DNA of 9,705 nt, taken from positions 1 through 9,705 of the forward strand of contig WFMU01000511.1 of assembly GCA_015488935.1 (NCBI GenBank), read 5' to 3'. Origin of the DNA: Flavobacteriaceae bacterium (GTDB lineage Bacteria > Bacteroidota > Bacteroidia > Flavobacteriales > Flavobacteriaceae). Each line of letters starts with the position of its first letter. The first letter of the stretch is position 1. Below the pieces are notes generated by a model. It ran no database searches. It saw nothing but the letters and a program-made list of their open reading frames with translations, and had not been told where the DNA came from. Of the stretch, positions 1-5,921 are shown in pieces. A program made the translations under genes and the position numbers.

Positions 1-198
1 GTAGTCACACTTGCCGAAATAGCAGAAAGTGGCCACAACCTAAACATACCAAGATATGTAGATACCTTTTAAGAAGATAAAGAAATAGTGTTAAGTGAAG
101 TTTCTATTAATCTAAAGCAGTCGGATGTAGATTTGGCAGCAGTGAATAAGGAGATAGCAAGATTTTGTGAAGAATTGGTGATTGATACACCATTTTAG
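1..198 (+). pseudogene. hsdM: Type I restriction-modification methyltransferase subunit HsdM, C-terminal fragment with an internal stop
   Basis: Frame 1 reads from the window edge to a TAG at 196-198 and encodes the C-terminal tail of HsdM, the N6-adenine DNA methyltransferase subunit of type I restriction-modification systems. Two family hallmarks are visible: NLNIPRYVDTF near the start of the fragment, and an ending of the RFCEELVIDTPF type, which matches the usual HsdM C-terminus. Between them, at 70-72, the frame is broken by a TAA where the family normally has a glutamate run after VDTF; one GAA-to-TAA change explains it. The 41 codons after the stop still look like HsdM, so the mutation appears recent. 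The stop would remove roughly the last 40 residues, a helical tail that in known complexes helps contact HsdS. The 5' part lies outside the window, so the state of the catalytic domain is unknown. A sequencing error is an alternative. The damaged hsdS start downstream supports real decay. Confidence 0.85.
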
Positions 199-201
199 GA
201 A

Positions 202-222
202 ACACGTTGCATTGCAATGTGT
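202..222. repeat. REP-like imperfect palindrome upstream of the RAYT gene
   Basis: ACACGTTGCA and TGCAATGTGT flank a single central T, giving ten pairs of which nine are Watson-Crick and one (206/218) is a G-T wobble. The element begins 4 nt after the hsdM stop and ends 64 nt before the RAYT start. Positions 204-223 match 581-600 inside the RAYT gene at 18 of 20 bases. Where the stems differ at the pair 203/221, the change is compensatory (C-G here, G-C at 580/598), which points to selection on hairpin structure. REP hairpins beside RAYT genes are the expected substrate class of these enzymes. That this one is a substrate is inference. Confidence 0.75.
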
Positions 223-286
223 CAAATTAAAATAATAAAAAATAAAACCATGACAATTTGTAACAGTTTTAATGTAATGATAAATA

Positions 287-892
287 ATGTCAGAAAAATA
301 TAAAAATAAATATCGTATAAAATCTGCCAGAATGCCAAATTGGGATTATGGCAGTAATGGTTTGTATTTTATAACCATCTGTACCCAAAATCGGGAATGT
401 TATTTTGGGGATGTTATTGATGATAAAATTCAATTGAACGAAATCGGAAAATTGGCATACAAATATTGGAATGAAATACCACAACATTTTCCGTTTGTTA
501 AATTGGGTGAATTTGTGGTAATGCCAAATCATATACACGGCATATTAATTATTGATAAATTGGATGACGTATCCGTAGAGACGTTGCATTGCAACGTCTC
601 TACTACCACCAACGCAACGTCCCAACCAATCAACGCAACGCCCCAAATCAATACAAAAAACCAAAAAATGGCAAATATTTCCCCAAAACCAGGTTCTGTT
701 TCCACCATTGTACGATCCTACAAATCGGTTGTGACCAAAAATGCACGTAAAATTCACGCAGATTTCGGTTGGCAAACACGTTTTCACGATCATATTATCA
801 GAAACGATAAATCATTTCACAATATATCCAATTACATAATCAACAATCCAAAAAAATGGAATAATGATAAATTCCATAAAACAGAAAAATAA
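287..892 (+). CDS. REP-associated tyrosine transposase (RAYT, Y1_Tnp / IS200-like HUH family)
   Basis: This gene encodes 201 residues of a single-domain HUH endonuclease related to IS200/IS605 TnpA, of the RAYT branch that nicks and joins single-stranded REP hairpins. The N-terminus has the family signature ARMPNWDYGSNGLYFITICT at residues 14-33. The metal-binding HUH motif is H82-I83-H84 within VVMPNHIHGILII. The candidate nucleophile is Y145 in SVSTIVRSYKSVVTKNARKI. The C-terminal WQTRFHDHIIRN and YIINNPKKWNND blocks are also typical of the family. The length is normal and no motif is broken, so the gene may be active. Residues 93-127, between the HUH motif and the tyrosine helix, form a low-complexity linker partly encoded by a perfect palindrome (575-603) and by repeated half-arms (610-646). 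The ATG at 287 follows an A-rich leader with no clear promoter. The stop at 890-892 overlaps the ATG of the hsdS stub, so the gene sits as an operon member between hsdM and hsdS. Confidence 0.93.
   Translation: MSEKYKNKYRIKSARMPNWDYGSNGLYFITICTQNRECYFGDVIDDKIQLNEIGKLAYKYWNEIPQHFPFVKLGEFVVMPNHIHGILIIDKLDDVSVETLHCNVSTTTNATSQPINATPQINTKNQKMANISPKPGSVSTIVRSYKSVVTKNARKIHADFGWQTRFHDHIIRNDKSFHNISNYIINNPKKWNNDKFHKTEK
575..603. repeat. Perfect 14-bp-arm REP-like palindrome inside the RAYT coding sequence
   Basis: GTAGAGACGTTGCA (575-588), a central T (589) and TGCAACGTCTCTAC (590-603) form a perfect inverted repeat able to fold as a 14-bp hairpin. It is in frame and supplies RAYT codons 97-106 (VETLHCNVST), in the variable linker between the HUH motif and the catalytic tyrosine. 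The core matches the palindrome at 202-222. It looks like a REP element tolerated or inserted in the gene for its own processing enzyme. Confidence 0.9.
610..646 (+). repeat. Two degenerate half-arm copies of the REP palindrome, 21-bp period
   Basis: CAACGCAACGTCCCAA (610-625) recurs as CAACGCAACGCCCCAA (631-646), 15 of 16 identical. Each contains GCAACG(T/C)C, which resembles the right arm of the hairpin at 575-603 (GCAACGTCTC). They encode the repeated NAT-Q units of the RAYT linker (NATSQP, NATPQI). The 21-bp spacing preserves the reading frame. Descent from REP arms is inferred from this similarity. Confidence 0.55.
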
Positions 893-966
893 TGCAAAAA
901 CAAAATTTAATACCAAAATTACGGTTTTCGGAGGAATGGGTAAAAATTACAAGAAGTAATTGGTAA
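892..966 (+). pseudogene. hsdS: HsdS specificity subunit, N-terminal stub (24 codons)
   Basis: An ATG overlapping the RAYT stop (TAATG, 890-894) opens a 24-codon frame reading MQKQNLIPKLRFSEEWVKIT and ending at TAA 964-966. The block NLIPKLRF followed by EEW is the usual N-terminus of HsdS proteins in Bacteroidota, commonly seen as PKLRFPEF...EW. HsdS normally runs to about 400 residues with two target-recognition domains and confers DNA specificity. None of that remains here: the sequence soon gives way to an unrelated stretch and then the minus-strand gene ending at 1117. The apparent loss of residues between LRF and SEEW, and the immediate stop, fit a deleted gene. The 1-nt overlap suggests translational coupling with the RAYT gene before decay. 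Identification rests on a short motif plus the adjacent hsdM. Confidence 0.7.
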
Positions 967-1027
967 TTATCTATTTACCGAAAAGAAACCATTGCCAGAT
1001 AAAGTAAGAAAATACTACAAAGTATAA
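944..1027 (+). other. Short open stretch after the hsdS stub, unidentified
   Basis: In the frame one base ahead of the hsdS stub, 27 codons lie between a TAA (941-943) and a TAA (1025-1027). They encode a plausible protein tail (KLQEVIGNYLFTEK, then KPLPDKVRKYYKV) with no start codon. It reads like the C-terminal end of a small protein joined to hsdS by deletion, but I do not recognise the family. From 1028 to 1116 I see only AT-rich sequence with no gene or terminator. Confidence 0.3.
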
Positions 1028-1116
1028 AAACCAACATACCAAAAAAATCCAAAAATAAAACAGAAATTCCCTATTTCGTTATTTCAATCCATTGCCCTTT
1101 TATTTCTATAAAAATA

Positions 1117-1644
1117 TTACTGCATTCCTTTAAATTTTAAATCAGATTTCACTTCATTAATTCCATGTACATTTTTAATATCAAAATCTATTGTATATTC
1201 TAAATGATATTTTTTAATCAAAATATCTAACGCTTCTTTTCTCTTTTTTGCAATTTTTATACCCTGATTATATTTATTAATTGGACCAAAAGCAAAAGGC
1301 AATACAGAAAGAGCAATACCAAAAATAATTAGTGGAACGGTAGAAATAACACCACTCTCTAGTCCAAATTTCCCAATAAAATAAGCTAAAAACATAGTTC
1401 CAATACTAATCGATAAGTAAAAAATTAAATTATAATAAGACATGTTTTTAGTATTTTTAATCAACTCATATTCAAGATTAATTTTTTTAGTAACCTGTTT
1501 TAAATTTTCTCCAAACTTAATTTTATGACATATTCCATTAAAATTTGGTTTTCTATTATTTAAACCACAAGTAGTTCCTGTTTCTATATCAAACAATTTA
1601 TTTTCGCAAAGCTGACAGTGCTTCGATAAATTTATAGTGTTCAT
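1117..1644 (-). CDS. CxxC zinc-ribbon-like membrane protein of unknown function
   Basis: The product has 175 residues. The N-terminus carries four cysteines spaced as a possible metal site: C10-x2-C13, C26 and C39, with the context CQLCENKLFD, TTCGLNNRKPNFNGIC. This pattern (CxxC, then C-x-L...KPNFN...C) recurs in small hypothetical proteins of Bacteroidota. Residues about 72-90 and 100-120 form two hydrophobic helices separated by a short loop, so the protein is probably anchored in the inner membrane with both ends in the cytoplasm. The remaining 55 residues are basic then mixed and end in DLKFKGMQ. The start is ATG at 1642-1644. I see no TAnnTTTG box upstream. The gene stands alone, facing away from the mscS gene. 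No function can be assigned. Zinc binding is inferred from cysteine spacing only. Confidence 0.8.
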   Translation of the reverse strand: MNTINLSKHCQLCENKLFDIETGTTCGLNNRKPNFNGICHKIKFGENLKQVTKKINLEYELIKNTKNMSYYNLIFYLSISIGTMFLAYFIGKFGLESGVISTVPLIIFGIALSVLPFAFGPINKYNQGIKIAKKRKEALDILIKKYHLEYTIDFDIKNVHGINEVKSDLKFKGMQ

Positions 1645-1779
1645 TTAATATGTGTCTTTAGTTATAATATGTAGCAATAATTTTATCTATTATACATGCA
1701 AGATACAAAAACCACCAAAACAAAACCATCATTAAAACAATAAACTACAAATAATTCTAGTTATTTTATAGCCATTCCT

Positions 1780-1787
1780 TACTTTTG
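1780..1787 (+). promoter_or_regulatory. Bacteroidota -7 promoter box for the mscS-helicase pair
   Basis: TACTTTTG matches the consensus TAnnTTTG and lies 15 nt before the ATG at 1803, implying a leader of only about 10 nt that includes the A-rich TTTTAAACA. No convincing -33 TTG element is seen. Such boxes arise by chance in AT-rich DNA, so position is the main support. Confidence 0.5.
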
Positions 1788-1802
1788 CCAAAATTTTAAA
1801 CA

Positions 1803-2633
1803 ATGAAACCAGAATTTTTACAACAATACGTAGATAAATTTACAAAATGGGCAACCGATTTTGCACCAAAAATTTTAATAGCAATCGCTATATTAGTCGT
1901 TGGTTTTTGGTTGGTAAAAGTCATCTCCAACCTACTAAAAAAACTAATGACACGTTTAAAAGTTGACGAAACTTTAAAAGGATTCTCCATCGACTTACTA
2001 AATATGGTAATGAAGTTTGGTGTAATACTAGCCACCGTAATGAAACTAGGCATCGTAAAAGAATCCATGTTAATTGCAGCCATCGGAGCCATGGCATTTG
2101 CCGTAGGAATGGCATTACAAGGCTCCCTAGGTAACTTTGCAGGAGGCGCATTAATTATGATATTTAAACCATTTAAAGTAGGCGATTTAATAGAAGCACA
2201 AGGCGTATTTGGCGAAGTACAAGAAATACAAATATTTAATACCAGATTACTAACGCCAAGTAACAAAACAGCCTTTATTCCAAACGGCGCACTATCTAAT
2301 GGAAACGTAATTAACTATTCTACAAAAGGACAATTTCGCGTAGATTTAACCATTGGAATATCCTACAATTCCGATATTAAAAAAGCCAAAAAAATTCTGT
2401 TAGAAGTAATGAATAGAAACCCAAATGTATTGCAAAATCCAGCACCAACGGTAAACGTAAAAGAATTGGCAGATAGTGCCGTAAATTTAGCCGTAAGACC
2501 TTGGACTAAACCAAGCGTTTATTGGGATGTTTATTTTGATACCTTAGAAGAATGTAAAATAGCGTTGGATGCTGCAGGAATTGAAATCCCATTTCCGCAA
2601 AGAGACATTCATGTATTTGAGCATAAAAAATAA
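1803..2633 (+). CDS. mscS: Small-conductance mechanosensitive channel, MscS family
   Basis: The product has 276 residues, close to the size of E. coli MscS (286). These channels open under membrane tension and release solutes during hypo-osmotic shock. Three membrane segments are visible, at about 23-42, 63-83 and 89-120. The third, pore-lining segment has the family's glycine/alanine pattern, AIGAMAFAVGMALQGSLGNF, followed by FKPFKVGD at the start of the cytoplasmic beta domain. The family motif PNGALSNGNVINYS lies at about 160-173, and the C-terminus has the typical IPFPQRDIHVF ending. The protein is therefore the minimal three-helix form without extra sensor domains. The ATG at 1803 is preceded by an A-rich leader and a promoter-like box at 1780. 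The helicase gene begins 6 nt after the stop, so the two are probably co-transcribed, although no functional link between them is evident. Confidence 0.95.
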   Translation: MKPEFLQQYVDKFTKWATDFAPKILIAIAILVVGFWLVKVISNLLKKLMTRLKVDETLKGFSIDLLNMVMKFGVILATVMKLGIVKESMLIAAIGAMAFAVGMALQGSLGNFAGGALIMIFKPFKVGDLIEAQGVFGEVQEIQIFNTRLLTPSNKTAFIPNGALSNGNVINYSTKGQFRVDLTIGISYNSDIKKAKKILLEVMNRNPNVLQNPAPTVNVKELADSAVNLAVRPWTKPSVYWDVYFDTLEECKIALDAAGIEIPFPQRDIHVFEHKK

Positions 2634-2639
2634 TAAAAT

Positions 2640-3896
2640 ATGACCTTTAAAGAGCTACAATTACATAAAACAATACTTAGAGCTGTCGCTGAATTAGGCT
2701 ATAACTCTCCCACAGCAGTACAAGTAAAAACCATTCCAGTAGTTTTAGAAGGATTCGATGTCATCAGCTCAGCACAAACAGGAACAGGAAAAACAGCAGC
2801 ATTTGCACTACCAATTTTACAAAAATTATTAAAAAATCAAGATGTTGCAAAACGACGTAAAATAATACGTGCAATAGTTATTAGTCCAACCAGAGAACTA
2901 GCAGAACAAATAAACCAAGACTTTAAAGCCTACGCAAAATATACCAATTTACGAACCACAGTTGTATATGGCGGAACAGCCATAGAACCACAAATAGATA
3001 GAATAAAAAAAGGAATAGACATACTCATTGCAACACCAGGACGCTTATTAGACTTATACAAACGAGAAAAAGTAAACCTTAGTTATATAGAAACTTTAGT
3101 AATAGACGAAGCCGATTTAATGCTAGACATGGGTTTTATTAACGATGTAAACAAAATTGTAAAAATTACACGCTTACAAAAGCAAATACTACTATTTTCG
3201 GCAACCATGCCACAAAAAGTAATAGATTTAACCACAAGCGTATTACAAGAGCCAATAACCATAAAAATTGCAGCAACCTCATCTGCAGCAAAAAATGTAA
3301 AACAACAATTATATTACGTGCCAAAACGTAAAAAAATGGAACTTTGTTTACATCTATTACGTAAGTTAACAAGTAAAAAAGCCAACAGTTCAAAAAACAA
3401 TATCCTTATTTTTAGACGAACCAAATTTGGTGTAGATAAACTAGAAAAAACCCTAAAAAGAAACGGTTACCAAGTAGTGAGTTTCCATGGCGATAAAACA
3501 CAAAATGCGCGACAAGAAGCCTTAAATAAATTCAAAAATAACGAAGTAAACATATTAATAGCAACCGATGTTGCATCGCGAGGAATTGATATTACAGATT
3601 TAGATATCGTTATTAATTTTGATATGCCAAACATACCAGAAACCTATGTACACCGTATTGGAAGAACAGGAAGAGCAGGAAAAAGTGGAAACGCCTATTC
3701 GCTGTGTTCTAGAGACGAAAAAAGTTATGTAAAAAGCATTCAAAACCTATTAAATAAAGCAATTCCTGTAGAAACAGAACACCCATATCCATTAGAAGCA
3801 AAACCAGACGATAAACCAAAAAAACGCACAGGCTCTAAATACAAAAAAGGAAGAAAATCAACCGCAAGTAAAAAGAAAAAGAAACGCTGGTATTAA
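2640..3896 (+). CDS. DEAD-box ATP-dependent RNA helicase, RhlE-like
   Basis: The product has 418 residues with the complete DEAD-box core. Motifs in order: Q motif (GYNSPTAVQ, Q28), motif I AQTGTGKT (45-52), Ia PTRELAEQ (83-90), Ib TPGR (122-125), II DEAD (156-159), III SAT (187-189), IV around ILIFRR (255-260), V ATDVASRGID (308-317) and VI HRIGRTGR (338-345). It should unwind or remodel short RNA duplexes using ATP in the cytoplasm, in ribosome assembly or mRNA turnover. After residue 380 comes a lysine/arginine-rich tail ending KKKKKRWY, typical of RhlE-type proteins and probably an RNA-binding extension. The exact paralogue cannot be decided, so no symbol is given. The ATG lies 6 nt after the mscS stop. 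The gene converges with the aminopeptidase gene, with only 19 bp between the stops and no terminator hairpin there. The coding strand is strikingly A-rich. Confidence 0.96.
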   Translation: MTFKELQLHKTILRAVAELGYNSPTAVQVKTIPVVLEGFDVISSAQTGTGKTAAFALPILQKLLKNQDVAKRRKIIRAIVISPTRELAEQINQDFKAYAKYTNLRTTVVYGGTAIEPQIDRIKKGIDILIATPGRLLDLYKREKVNLSYIETLVIDEADLMLDMGFINDVNKIVKITRLQKQILLFSATMPQKVIDLTTSVLQEPITIKIAATSSAAKNVKQQLYYVPKRKKMELCLHLLRKLTSKKANSSKNNILIFRRTKFGVDKLEKTLKRNGYQVVSFHGDKTQNARQEALNKFKNNEVNILIATDVASRGIDITDLDIVINFDMPNIPETYVHRIGRTGRAGKSGNAYSLCSRDEKSYVKSIQNLLNKAIPVETEHPYPLEAKPDDKPKKRTGSKYKKGRKSTASKKKKKRWY

Positions 3897-3915
3897 ACTT
3901 AAAAACCTGAGTTTA

Positions 3916-4722
3916 CTACATATTTCTAAAGGCATCTTCTTCGTTAGAAGTAATTCCTAAAGCATCGTAAATATATTTAAAAGTCGAAAGTAATTCAGGC
4001 TTACCATTTACAATAGCAACATCGTGCTCAAAATGCGCAGACGGTTTTCTATCTGCCGTTAAAATAGTCCAACCATCACTAAGCTGATTTATTTTATGCG
4101 TACCTAAATTAACCATAGGCTCAATAGCAACAACCATTCCTTCCTTAAATTTTTTACCGCGACCTTTTCTACCATAATTTGGCATTTCTGGATCTTCGTG
4201 CATTTTTTTTCCTAAACCATGACCAACCAATTCACGTACAATACCATAACCGTGTTTTTCGCAATAATCCTGAATAGCAAAACCAACATCACCAACACGA
4301 TTTCCAGTTTTAAACTGTCTTATTCCTTCATACAAACTCTCTTTTGTTACTTGAAGTAATTTTTTAGTTGCTGCATCTACCTCGCCAACTTCAAAAGTAT
4401 AAGCGTGGTCGCCGTAAAAACCATGCATTAACACACCACAATCCACAGAAATGATATCGCCCTCTTTTAAAGGAGTATCGTTTGGAATACCGTGTACAAC
4501 CTGCGCATTCGGACTCATACATAATGTATTTGGAAAATCATACAGACCTAAAAAACCAGGAATTCCATTATGATCTCTAATAAATTCTTCTGCTAATTTA
4601 TCTAAATACAATGTAGTAACCCCAGGTTTAACTTCAGAAGCAATCATCCCTAAAGTTTTAGAAACAAGTAATGCACTTTCTCGCATTAATTCAATTTCGG
4701 CAAGTGTTTTTATTTTTATCAT
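3916..4722 (-). CDS. map: Type I methionine aminopeptidase
   Basis: The product has 268 residues and removes the N-terminal methionine from nascent proteins at the ribosome. All five metal ligands of the pita-bread fold are present: D94 (SVDCG), D105 (YGDHAYTF), H168 (ELVGHGLG), E201 (VVAIEPM) and E232 (HFEHDVAI). Each is offset by exactly three residues from E. coli D97, D108, H171, E204 and E235. The second active-site histidine, H175 (KKMHEDPEMPN), is also present. No N-terminal zinc-finger extension is seen. The start MIKIKTLAEIELMRESALLV aligns with the family start, so ATG 4720-4722 is well supported. A TAnnTTTG box lies only 4 nt upstream. The glycosyltransferase gene upstream on the same strand ends 215 bp away, so map probably has its own promoter. 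It converges with the helicase gene. This is a housekeeping gene with no sign of transfer. Confidence 0.97.
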   Translation of the reverse strand: MIKIKTLAEIELMRESALLVSKTLGMIASEVKPGVTTLYLDKLAEEFIRDHNGIPGFLGLYDFPNTLCMSPNAQVVHGIPNDTPLKEGDIISVDCGVLMHGFYGDHAYTFEVGEVDAATKKLLQVTKESLYEGIRQFKTGNRVGDVGFAIQDYCEKHGYGIVRELVGHGLGKKMHEDPEMPNYGRKGRGKKFKEGMVVAIEPMVNLGTHKINQLSDGWTILTADRKPSAHFEHDVAIVNGKPELLSTFKYIYDALGITSNEEDAFRNM

Positions 4723-4726
4723 GTGG

Positions 4727-4734
4727 CAAAGGTA
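4727..4734 (-). promoter_or_regulatory. map: Bacteroidota -7 promoter box immediately upstream of map
   Basis: The minus strand reads TACCTTTG, a full match to TAnnTTTG, ending 4 nt before the ATG. Transcription in this phylum usually starts a few nucleotides after the box, which would leave map with a nearly leaderless mRNA. No clear -33 element is visible; a T-rich stretch occupies that position. Confidence 0.5.
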
Positions 4735-4791
4735 AAATAATACGTATAAAAAAAGAGCTTTATTTTAAAATTAGTTGTAAATAAACCCATG

Positions 4792-4819
4792 TAAGATATT
4801 TATTTGAGTAGATATCTTA
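4792..4819. repeat. Weak inverted repeat in the map / glycosyltransferase gap
   Basis: TAAGATAT (4792-4799) and ATATCTTA (4812-4819) are perfect 8-bp arms around a 12-nt loop. The stem is almost all A-T and lacks a following T-run, so it is a poor terminator. It lies between the end of the minus-strand glycosyltransferase gene and map. The rest of 4735-4937 shows no gene or other clear element. Confidence 0.35.
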
Positions 4820-4937
4820 GATTTGTGTTTAATTAGTGAGCCTCATTTAAGGTAGAAGAAACATTTTTTAATCCGTTAAGGTTACACTCAATATAATTTA
4901 GAGCGAAAGCATCCAATGACCAGAAAAATTTCATTAA

Positions 4938-5921
4938 TTAAGCCTTTTTAAGCAAATAACCACCCAATTTTAAGTTTAGCTTTTCAAGAAATAAAGCAAT
5001 GCGATTCCAAATGATGTTTTGCATTCCTTTTTTTAGTAAAAAATACCGAATATAATCTTTATTCGTTTTAAAAATTTGTAAAAATTCATTGCATGTTAAA
5101 GTATCTTTACTATTACTTACAATAATATAATCTGTGATTGCTCTATAGTGTAAGACTTTGTTTTTTAATGAATTATCAACTTTAAAATAGTCTAAAAATA
5201 ATTTTATTGCGTGGTAAAAACGCTTTCTAAAATCCCAAACTTTTACAGCATCTTTACTGTGCGAACCACTTTCTGGTAAAATGCGATATACAGTAGTAAC
5301 TATATTGAGTTTGGCAACCTTCTTGTGGTATGCAAAAAATAAAAAGAAATTATAATCATTAAAAGAAATATCTTTTTGTACTTGGTAGAAGGCAATAAAT
5401 TTATCCATCAACTCTTTTTGAAACAAAACTGTTGACGCTGTAAAATGGTTTTTAAACAAAAAAGTAGTAAAATCAATAGTTTTATAGCTTTCTGAAAAAT
5501 TTTCTGTGGTGTTTTTAAAAAGATTTTCTACTTCTATAAAATCTTTTCTTAAAGTAGCAACCGTTCCATACGACGTATTTTTGTCTAAAAAATCGACTTG
5601 TTTTTGTAGTTTAAGCGGTTCAATCCAATAATCATCTCCATCGCAAATAGCGATATATTTAGCATTACAAGCCTTAATAGTTCGTAATAAATTTAATGCA
5701 CTACCATGATTTTTATCTGAGTTTAAAAGTCTAATTTTAGTTGGATTTTTCGCCTTATATTTCTGTACAATTTGCAAAGTATTATCGGTGCTACAATCTT
5801 CGCCGATAACAATAACAAAATCAAAATTGGTTTGTTGCATTAGTAAACTATCTAAAGTATTGGCAATATAATTTTCTTGATTATACGTAGTAACTGCTAT
5901 GTTTACCGTTGGATTATGCAT
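4938..5921 (-). CDS. Family 2 glycosyltransferase (GT-A fold)
   Basis: The product has 327 residues. The N-terminal GT-A domain shows the family 2 pattern: NIAVTTYNQENYI (7-19), the acidic pair in GEDCSTDNT (E41-D42), and the metal/nucleotide-sugar motif DGDDYW (94-99, with DxD at D94-D96). FNDYNFF (187-193) lies where the catalytic base region is expected, and YRILPESGSHS matches the usual late motif of these enzymes. No membrane helix is obvious, so it probably works at the cytoplasmic face of the inner membrane, adding one sugar to a lipid-linked glycan. Sugar and linkage cannot be read from the sequence. Its ATG lies inside the last codons of the flippase gene (8-nt overlap), indicating translational coupling and a shared pathway. 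The closest functional label would be polysaccharide or O-antigen side-chain glycosyltransferase. Confidence 0.93.
   Translation of the reverse strand: MHNPTVNIAVTTYNQENYIANTLDSLLMQQTNFDFVIVIGEDCSTDNTLQIVQKYKAKNPTKIRLLNSDKNHGSALNLLRTIKACNAKYIAICDGDDYWIEPLKLQKQVDFLDKNTSYGTVATLRKDFIEVENLFKNTTENFSESYKTIDFTTFLFKNHFTASTVLFQKELMDKFIAFYQVQKDISFNDYNFFLFFAYHKKVAKLNIVTTVYRILPESGSHSKDAVKVWDFRKRFYHAIKLFLDYFKVDNSLKNKVLHYRAITDYIIVSNSKDTLTCNEFLQIFKTNKDYIRYFLLKKGMQNIIWNRIALFLEKLNLKLGGYLLKKA

Noticed and set aside
202..646. CRISPR-like array from the recurring GTTGCATTGCAA and GCAACG units
   Set aside because: Only two full palindromes exist, with 358 bp between them, and the half-arms lie inside a coding sequence. 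There is no regular repeat-spacer structure and no cas gene.
892..1027. Programmed frameshift joining the hsdS stub to the following open stretch
   Set aside because: No slippery heptamer with a downstream structure is evident, and the second stretch does not resemble HsdS. Deletion is the simpler reading.
1796..2266. Minus-strand open frame of 156 codons opposite the mscS gene
   Set aside because: It is antisense to a clearly conserved channel gene. Its protein is low in family-like features and arises from the A-rich codon use of the plus strand.
4818..4825. Plus-strand TAGATTTG matching the -7 promoter consensus
   Set aside because: No plus-strand gene follows it. By base composition about ten such matches are expected by chance in both strands of the window. 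An antisense transcript into the glycosyltransferase is possible but unsupported.
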